Of a stretch of DNA of 64,000 bases, positions 58,126 to 64,000 are shown in pieces. The stretch is from Pseudoalteromonas holothuriae. Lineage in GTDB: Bacteria; Pseudomonadota; Gammaproteobacteria; Enterobacterales; Alteromonadaceae. The stretch spans positions 124,001-188,000 of the forward strand of contig NZ_CAMAPC010000007.1 of the NCBI RefSeq assembly GCF_945859825.1. Reading direction: 5' to 3'. A model generated the notes under the pieces. The model was not told the DNA's origin. It did not search any database and saw only the letters and a list, made by a program, of their open reading frames with translations. Position numbers and translations under genes: made by a program. Position 1 is the first letter of the stretch; the number at the start of each line of letters is the position of its first letter.

Positions 58126-59143
58126 AATCTAATTCCTTTGTTTGCGCATCATTGAACGTATTATTATTTTTATAGGGAATGACTTCAGGTAACGAGCCAA
58201 ACCGTTCAGCTACCCATTGAGGGTTATAAACTGACTTGAGGTATTTATCGCCTCCATCAGCAGAAATCGCAACAACCGTATCAGATGCCTTTATTCTGTC
58301 GGCGTAGTGACGAATGCCTGTTAGTACACTGCCTGTCGAGCCACCAAACATAAACCCTTGCTTCGCCCAATAATGGCACTCAGCTATGGTGTTTGGCTCT
58401 GCAACTAAATGAACGTCTTTGACTGCACTATGGTCACAGATAGGTGGCACACGACTGGTGCCAATTCCTGGTATATGACGAATACCTTTAGGGTGACCGA
58501 ATGTTATCGAACCTTTTGCGTCTATCGCGACAATGCGTGTGTTGGCCGAGTGCTCTGAGAAATATTTGATACATCCCATCAAAGTTCCTGTCGTTCCTGC
58601 ACCGACAAACAGCCAATCAACTTGTTTAAAAGCAGACAGTATTTCTGGCGCCGTATACTTGTAATGTGCGTTCACATTACTGCTAGAAGCATATTGATTC
58701 GTCCAAACCAAATTAGGATTGTTTCGACATTTATCTTTTATAGTCGCTAAACGCGTCGCTAAAAATCCGCCATTTGCATCCCTTTGCTCAACTACTATCA
58801 AGTTTCCACCAGCGGCTAAGATCGCGCTTCTGGCCTGCTCTGTACACGCCAAGTCGGTCACGCAAGTAAACTTATACCCGCGTGATGCACAGATTATTGC
58901 AAGTGCGACTCCCAAATTACCTGAAGACGATTCAATAATTTCTGAACCAGGTTTTAATTTCCCCTGTTGCTCAAGTTCGTCGATAAGTGTTAGCGCGGAC
59001 TTCATCTTTATTGAGCCCGCGGCATTGAACCCTTCATATTTCAGATGTACCTGAGCAGGAGCAAGGCCCGACAGCTCTAAGTACAAATTATTGACGAGCA
59101 ACTGTTCAGGTTTACTCACTATCATTGGTTTAAGGCTACTCAT
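58115..59143 (-). CDS. sbnA: 2,3-diaminopropionate biosynthesis protein SbnA
   Basis: This 342-residue PLP enzyme of the cysteine-synthase fold has its PLP Lys at 46 in GFNAAGSIKMKSA, where cysteine synthases have NPxGSxKDR. The phosphate-binding loop is VGAGTTGTLMG. SSSGNLGVAL and GGSTGSVLTG are the substrate and PLP ring contacts. SbnA joins O-phosphoserine and glutamate to make the substrate of SbnB. The start overlaps the NRPS stop by ATGA-type coupling. With sbnB next, the pathway for L-2,3-diaminopropionate is complete apart from the O-phosphoserine source. Confidence 0.93.
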   Translation of the reverse strand: MSSLKPMIVSKPEQLLVNNLYLELSGLAPAQVHLKYEGFNAAGSIKMKSALTLIDELEQQGKLKPGSEIIESSSGNLGVALAIICASRGYKFTCVTDLACTEQARSAILAAGGNLIVVEQRDANGGFLATRLATIKDKCRNNPNLVWTNQYASSSNVNAHYKYTAPEILSAFKQVDWLFVGAGTTGTLMGCIKYFSEHSANTRIVAIDAKGSITFGHPKGIRHIPGIGTSRVPPICDHSAVKDVHLVAEPNTIAECHYWAKQGFMFGGSTGSVLTGIRHYADRIKASDTVVAISADGGDKYLKSVYNPQWVAERFGSLPEVIPYKNNNTFNDAQTKELDYEF

Positions 59144-62100
59144 AGCTTGTTACGCCATTTTTGCTTCCAACGACCATCTATATATTGCTCAGGGTCCATC
59201 AAGCGATGTACTTCTTGCACATGAGGTGGGTAAAACATGGAATCATGATCTCCAGGCACTTCGATAAACGTCACTTTTTCAGTGGTCATCCTTTGCCAGT
59301 CTTCTTGTGTTTTCAGCGCTTCAGGGTTACCTATTGCACTAAGAACCGTGATCGGCGTATCCAGTAACCTAAAAGACTTACTCTTATAAGACAGTAAGTG
59401 CGACATGTGTTTGTAAACCGTGGCTTTCCAGTCTTTGAATTCCACCTGTTCATCATCTGTTCTTTGTGCTCGGTTGATGTTTTCATCTTTCATGTAATAC
59501 ATCACCTTATCGCGCGCCATCTCGATTTTATTTGCCCAGTTGCCAGGCTTATGACGCTTAGATGCTTTGGTCATTTTCTTAATAAGTGGCTCAGGCCACT
59601 CAACAGGAATGTCGAGTAATAACAGCTCTTGAACTTCCTTCCCTAAGTTCTCCAGAGCACGGGCCATATCAAAAGCGATGTGTGTACCAGTACACAAACC
59701 ACCAATTAGGTAAGGGCCATCTGGTTGAACCTTGAACATCTCATTGAGATACTCACCAATCACCTCAGGTAAACTCTCAGGCAATACTGATTTATCAGTC
59801 AAACCACGCGCTTGAATGCCATACACCGTGTGAGTTGGTTCAAGTAACTTCGCTAAAGTTCTATATGCAAAAATGGTCCCGTCACCGGCATGTATTAAGA
59901 ACAAGTTATTCTTCGACTGTGAGTTATTGAGCTTGATAGTACAGCGTAAGCCTTCAATGACTTCACGCTCTTGCTGCATTTCTTGCCCGAGCTGTTGAAT
60001 GGTACGGTGCTCAAAAATAGTATTAATGGTTGTATGAATACCAAGCTCTGATGAAATTCTATTTACCAGCTTAAGTACCGTCACCGAGTTGCCACCTATA
60101 TCAAAGAAGTCTTCTGTGATGCCGATTTCATTGATATTCATTTCCAATACATCAGCCCACACTTCACGTAAGTGAAACTCTAACTCTTCCTCTGGCTCAA
60201 TAATTACCCCGCGATTCTTTTGCGCAGCAAGCTTGCTAAGTGCTTTACGGTCAACCTTACCATTTGCACTAAGCGACAACTTATCAAAATGGTGAACTCG
60301 ACTTGGGTGCATGTAGTCAGGCAACTCTTGCATTAAAAAGCGCTTCAAGTGTTCGTTAAAAGTTTCTTCACTGCCTGCTTCAACCTGTTCTGCGTTGTAA
60401 CAAACACAAGCCACTAATTGTAGGTTCTCTTCATGGCCCTCGGTGATTACACATACATCAGTTACGCCAGAAAAACGCCTAATAGCGCTTTCAATATCAC
60501 CTAACTCAATTCTAAAACCGCGGATCTTAATTTGGTAATCGTTACGGCCAAAGAAATCAATGCTGCCATCTTGGTTCCACGCGCCCACATCACCAGTTTT
60601 ATACAATCTTGGGTGTTTACCGGTTGCCGCGATGAATGCTAGTGCTGTTTTCTGCCGATCATTTATATAGCCTCGGCCCACACCAACCCCAGATACACAA
60701 ATTTCTCCTTTTACCCCTACTGGACACAAGTTCATGTTTTCATCCACTATGGTCACTTGCATATTGTTAACTGGTTTGCCTATGGTGACACGCTCACTGA
60801 TCACCTTCTGAGCAATGATGCCATGAGTAATATCATCCGAGGCCTCGGTTGGGCCATATGCATTAACTACAGGAATGTTTGGATACAGCTCTAACCACTC
60901 GTTCACTGCCGTAGGTTTAATCACCTCGCCCGTCACCATTAAATATTTTAAGTGCTTAAGCTCAGCTTTAGTTTCAGACAATACCCCTTTTAAAACTGAT
61001 AGATATGAAGGAACTACTTCAAGGACACTTATCTCATCATCCATAACACGCTGCATAAACTCTTGTGGTTTAAAGATTAAAGTGTTGTCATAAATTTTAA
61101 CCGTCGCACCTAGCATCAATGGCGCAAAGTACTGCCACACAGAAATATCAAAAAACAGCGCAGCATTTTGTGCAATGACACTATTTTGATCCATGCCCAA
61201 ATCATCAATCTTTGCCTGTGCATGGTTAATCAATCCACGATGCTCAATCATCGCTCCTTTAGGTACGCCAGTAGAACCCGACGTAAAAATTACGTATGCC
61301 AAGTTGTGGCCGTCAAACTTATCTGCATAAGGTGACGTAAAGGCACTGTCTGTATATTTGTTAACAGCACTTAAATCATGTTGATATTTCTTTTTTGCTT
61401 GATCTACAGGTGCTGAATGTGTCTTATTAACGTGTAATAACGAATCAAAGCGGAACCGAGTAAACTCATTCGCTATAGTATGAATTTTATCGTCACTTTC
61501 TACTGCAACGATGTCATTAAATTCGTGTACTAAATCAGCAAAAAAATCTTTTGATACAAATAGCTCTGCACGCCAATCTATTTTTGTTTTCACATCTTTA
61601 CTGGGGTGCGCACGCTTGTATTCAATAAAATCATTGGTCATAGATTGCTTGCGATCTTGATCCATCACATCGCCAATAAAAATAATCCCCTTGTCACCCA
61701 GTTTTGTGATCACGTTGTTAATCACTTGACGAAGGTAGTTATGACCATGGAAATCTTGGATCACACTATTGATGATAACAATATCAAAGTTATCTTCATC
61801 CAGGTTTATCACTTCGTGTGCAGGCATTGCAGCCAATTTGATATTGGTAATACCTTCTTTTTGAATACGCTGGTTATTACGTTCAATAATGACATCTGAC
61901 AAATCAGTGCCCACATACTGGCAAACTTCTTGCGCAATTCTGTACATTGTAAAGCCAGTTGCACAGCCAATTTCTAAGACTTTACTCGTCTTAGTCAGGT
62001 ATGGTGCTAGTTTTTGATAAGTGTTATCCACATACTCATCAATTTCTTGTTGCGGGATCAGGCCACCGTCGTAGCTAGAATACCAACCTCCTCCTTCGAT

Positions 62101-63399
62101 ATCATTCGTTGCTTTCTCACCGATGTAATGCCAAAGCTGCTGACTCATTAACTCAGACTGTTCAGCTTCTTCAATGCCATACACATCCTCTGAATCTAAA
62201 CATACAAAAGACTCGAATGTTTTAGCTTGCCACTGTACATTGTTCAGTAATTTTATCTTGCTCGACTCAGATAACACGGTTCTCACCTGTGCACTGTCTA
62301 GAATTGTAGTGATACGTTCTTCAGACAGTTCACAGTCAACGGGTACATACGCACCACCAGCTTTTAATATACCTAACATAGCCGTAAAACACGCAATTGA
62401 ACGATCCATCATAACCGCTACTCGCTCTTCAAATTGCAGCCTACGATCTTTTATCATGTACTCAGCTATTTGCGTTGCTTTGCGCTCAAGTTCAGCGTAG
62501 GTAATGGTTTGTTCATTGTATTGTAGCGCCACCTTATCTGGTGTTTTGCGCGCCATATCAGAGACTAATTGACTGACGCTCACACCATCGGAGAACGTGC
62601 TCGGAGCACGGTTAAACTCATTTAGTATTTGTAATTTTGCTTGTTCATCACACAGCGAAATATCTTTAAGTACCTGATCTGTATTTAACGCAATACGATT
62701 GAGTAAGCTGAAATAAATTTTCGCTAAGTGCGCAATAAATTGACGGCTGTAATGTGCAATATCAAATTCAAATGTCAGCGTAAGCCCTTTTGAACTGCGC
62801 TTAGCCTTTAGCACTAAAGCAAACATTTTATCTGGGATGCTATCAGCATTTTGAATATTTTCTAAACATAAACAAGTATCTACAAGCTGTGATAACTCAG
62901 TCACATCGGAGCCATTGCTTTGTAAAAATGCGTTGATCTGTTTCGTATTCAACGTTTGATTTTGTATCGCATCTAATTGCATATTTTGCGTTTGAACCAA
63001 TAGCTCGCGAATATCGTATACAGACGTTAGCTCGTTACGTACCACTAACATGCGCTCAGCAAACGCAGCATCATCTTCTTTATAGCCTAGCGTCCCAACC
63101 AGCAATGTTTTTAGGCCACTGTACTTGTTAAGCAATAAAGTCCACCCCGCCATGAGTAACACATGAAGAGATTTGTCAGAGGACTTACTCAGGTTCCACA
63201 AAGGCTCAAATTGCTCCAAAGTCATCTCGTAGCTTTCTTTATCCGCCCGTACGTCAGTCGCTTTAAACTGCCCATATTTATCATGCGGCAGTCTGGAAGC
63301 TTGTGTCACTTGATTAAATACTGATTTCCAATAAACTTTTTGCTCCATTGCTTGCTGAGAGTTTACGGCGTTTTCAGTACCTGGTGATGTTAAAGACAT
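59140..63399 (-). CDS. NRPS: truncated C, A interrupted by methyltransferase, T, TE
   Basis: This 1419-residue synthetase is preceded by AGGAGGAAGG. Residues 1-290 resemble only the C-terminal lobe of a C domain (YWKSVFNQV..., LHVLLMAGWTLLLNKYSG) without HHxxxDG. The A domain has A1 and A2 (LKAGGAYVPVD ~346). A class I methyltransferase then intervenes (VLEIGCATGFTMYRI ~470; span ~430-670). A3 resumes at YVIFTSGSTGVPKG (~703) and continues to NGKVDRKAL. The code reads D-I-W-E-M-T-A-D-D-K. The T domain has FFDIGGNSVTVL (~1103). The TE has NLFLIHAGDG, a nucleophile elbow GGLCTGTHIAFD with Cys (~1236) where Ser is usual, and GDHDSMFYPPHV. The acidic pocket suggests a cationic substrate such as diaminopropionate. 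Confidence 0.92.
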   Translation of the reverse strand: MSLTSPGTENAVNSQQAMEQKVYWKSVFNQVTQASRLPHDKYGQFKATDVRADKESYEMTLEQFEPLWNLSKSSDKSLHVLLMAGWTLLLNKYSGLKTLLVGTLGYKEDDAAFAERMLVVRNELTSVYDIRELLVQTQNMQLDAIQNQTLNTKQINAFLQSNGSDVTELSQLVDTCLCLENIQNADSIPDKMFALVLKAKRSSKGLTLTFEFDIAHYSRQFIAHLAKIYFSLLNRIALNTDQVLKDISLCDEQAKLQILNEFNRAPSTFSDGVSVSQLVSDMARKTPDKVALQYNEQTITYAELERKATQIAEYMIKDRRLQFEERVAVMMDRSIACFTAMLGILKAGGAYVPVDCELSEERITTILDSAQVRTVLSESSKIKLLNNVQWQAKTFESFVCLDSEDVYGIEEAEQSELMSQQLWHYIGEKATNDIEGGGWYSSYDGGLIPQQEIDEYVDNTYQKLAPYLTKTSKVLEIGCATGFTMYRIAQEVCQYVGTDLSDVIIERNNQRIQKEGITNIKLAAMPAHEVINLDEDNFDIVIINSVIQDFHGHNYLRQVINNVITKLGDKGIIFIGDVMDQDRKQSMTNDFIEYKRAHPSKDVKTKIDWRAELFVSKDFFADLVHEFNDIVAVESDDKIHTIANEFTRFRFDSLLHVNKTHSAPVDQAKKKYQHDLSAVNKYTDSAFTSPYADKFDGHNLAYVIFTSGSTGVPKGAMIEHRGLINHAQAKIDDLGMDQNSVIAQNAALFFDISVWQYFAPLMLGATVKIYDNTLIFKPQEFMQRVMDDEISVLEVVPSYLSVLKGVLSETKAELKHLKYLMVTGEVIKPTAVNEWLELYPNIPVVNAYGPTEASDDITHGIIAQKVISERVTIGKPVNNMQVTIVDENMNLCPVGVKGEICVSGVGVGRGYINDRQKTALAFIAATGKHPRLYKTGDVGAWNQDGSIDFFGRNDYQIKIRGFRIELGDIESAIRRFSGVTDVCVITEGHEENLQLVACVCYNAEQVEAGSEETFNEHLKRFLMQELPDYMHPSRVHHFDKLSLSANGKVDRKALSKLAAQKNRGVIIEPEEELEFHLREVWADVLEMNINEIGITEDFFDIGGNSVTVLKLVNRISSELGIHTTINTIFEHRTIQQLGQEMQQEREVIEGLRCTIKLNNSQSKNNLFLIHAGDGTIFAYRTLAKLLEPTHTVYGIQARGLTDKSVLPESLPEVIGEYLNEMFKVQPDGPYLIGGLCTGTHIAFDMARALENLGKEVQELLLLDIPVEWPEPLIKKMTKASKRHKPGNWANKIEMARDKVMYYMKDENINRAQRTDDEQVEFKDWKATVYKHMSHLLSYKSKSFRLLDTPITVLSAIGNPEALKTQEDWQRMTTEKVTFIEVPGDHDSMFYPPHVQEVHRLMDPEQYIDGRWKQKWRNKL

Positions 63400-63440
63400 C
63401 CTTCCTCCTAAATTATTGTTATATTTGATCTATTTATTAT

Positions 63441-64000
63441 TTAAAATTCGAACCCAAACTCTTCTGCAGATACACGCTGATTACGTTGCAAGGTATCAAG
63501 TTGCTCAATCTTGCACTGTGGGTCTGCAATTGCCTGACTTGTCACTTGCTTGAATAATGTCAAGAATTGCGAAGCAGACTCTTCACTAAACAAATCTTTT
63601 GAGTATTCAAGACGCACTTGCAGCTGTTCTCTGTACAAGTACAAGTCAAATGTCAGGTCATACTTTGCTGTTTCAAACTGTGGCTCATAGCCTTCAAATT
63701 GAACTCCTGCAATATCAATATTGCGCTGGGTTTCATCCTCGGTTCTCATGGCAAAGCACACGTCGAAAATTGGTTGACGAGACGGGTTTTTGGCAATTTT
63801 TAACTGCTCAACTACACGCTCAAATGGCATTTGCTGATTTTCCAGTGCCGTCAGTGTGTTTTCACGAACAGCCGCAACCAACTCAGCAACAGACATACTT
63901 GGGATTACTGAGTTTCTAAGTGCTAACATATTGACAAACATACCCATCATGCGTTGTAAGTCAGTATGCTCTCGACCTGCCACTGCAGTACCAACTATGA
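63441..64000 (-). CDS. NRPS, C-terminal end of a condensation domain (partial)
   Basis: The gene enters from the right edge. The visible 186 residues begin IVGTAVAGREHTDLQRMMGMFVNMLALR, the C5 motif of condensation domains. ENQQMPFERVVEQL and QPIFDVCFAMR follow, and the protein ends shortly after the domain (SAEEFGFEF). It therefore finishes with a C domain and no A domain, so the partner A domain must be on the next protein, which itself starts with a truncated C domain. Its stop is 41 bp before the next start. Upstream modules lie outside the window. Confidence 0.92.
   Translation of the reverse strand, partial: IVGTAVAGREHTDLQRMMGMFVNMLALRNSVIPSMSVAELVAAVRENTLTALENQQMPFERVVEQLKIAKNPSRQPIFDVCFAMRTEDETQRNIDIAGVQFEGYEPQFETAKYDLTFDLYLYREQLQVRLEYSKDLFSEESASQFLTLFKQVTSQAIADPQCKIEQLDTLQRNQRVSAEEFGFEF

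Noticed and set aside
40298..64000. Full monobactam (sulfazecin-type) pathway
   Set aside because: The Cys TE and Dap genes fit, but no N-sulfotransferase is visible and an acyl-D-Asn loader is present; kept only as a possibility for the TE.

Overview
The window looks like chromosomal DNA of a marine gammaproteobacterium of the order Alteromonadales, most likely Pseudoalteromonas. This is inferred from low GC, a ccoNOQP/fixH/ccoI/ccoS/fnr block, two large TonB-dependent receptors, REP-type repeats with a tyrosine transposase, and the general protein style; no species call was possible. No rRNA, tRNA or CRISPR array was seen.

Layout. 1-9.3 kb: the 3' end of map, two divergent TonB-dependent receptors (the left one with a Fur-like site), a 264-bp MITE, and a secreted LruC/GEVED-type protein followed by a small lipoprotein. 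9.5-15.3 kb is an accessory, gene-poor island: a frameshifted ISAs1-family IS, a REP-associated tyrosine transposase with a tandem repeat of its REP-like unit, and three unlinked small genes for Lys-rich, double-glycine leader peptides resembling RiPP precursors. 15.3-16.6 kb holds a Trp-rich small protein, a GreA/B-like protein and a lipoprotein. 16.9-25.7 kb encodes cbb3 oxidase and its assembly factors, FNR and UspE, a coherent low-oxygen respiration module. 25.9-31.5 kb: an OmpR/HK two-component pair, a second copy of the MITE in inverted orientation, and a DUF1800/DUF1501 pair. 31.8-39.6 kb: a translationally coupled three-gene c-di-GMP operon (REC-PAS-degenerate GGDEF-EAL, a giant CHASE hybrid kinase, and a REC-GGDEF cyclase with an I-site).

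40.3-64 kb (all minus strand, running off the right edge) is a nonribosomal peptide cluster. Reading in the direction of transcription: the end of an NRPS closing with a C domain; an NRPS of truncated C, A interrupted by a methyltransferase, T, and a TE whose nucleophile is Cys instead of Ser; SbnA and SbnB (L-2,3-diaminopropionate synthesis); a C-A-T-E NRPS whose adenylation code reads DLTKIGEVGK (Asn-like); an S12 peptidase fused through three membrane helices to a cyclic-peptide-type ABC exporter; an RND adaptor and pump; a DUF1015 protein with a DGHHR motif; an M19 membrane dipeptidase; an ACT protein; a HExxH protein; and an alpha/beta hydrolase.

The main hypothesis is a prodrug system of the colibactin/xenocoumacin/zwittermicin type. 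The C-A-T-E enzyme would cap the nascent peptide with N-acyl-D-Asn, and the S12-ABC fusion would export it and cut the cap off in the periplasm. The diaminopropionate genes, interrupted A domain, Cys thioesterase and possible serine-kinase role of the DUF1015 protein suggest a product I cannot match to a known compound.
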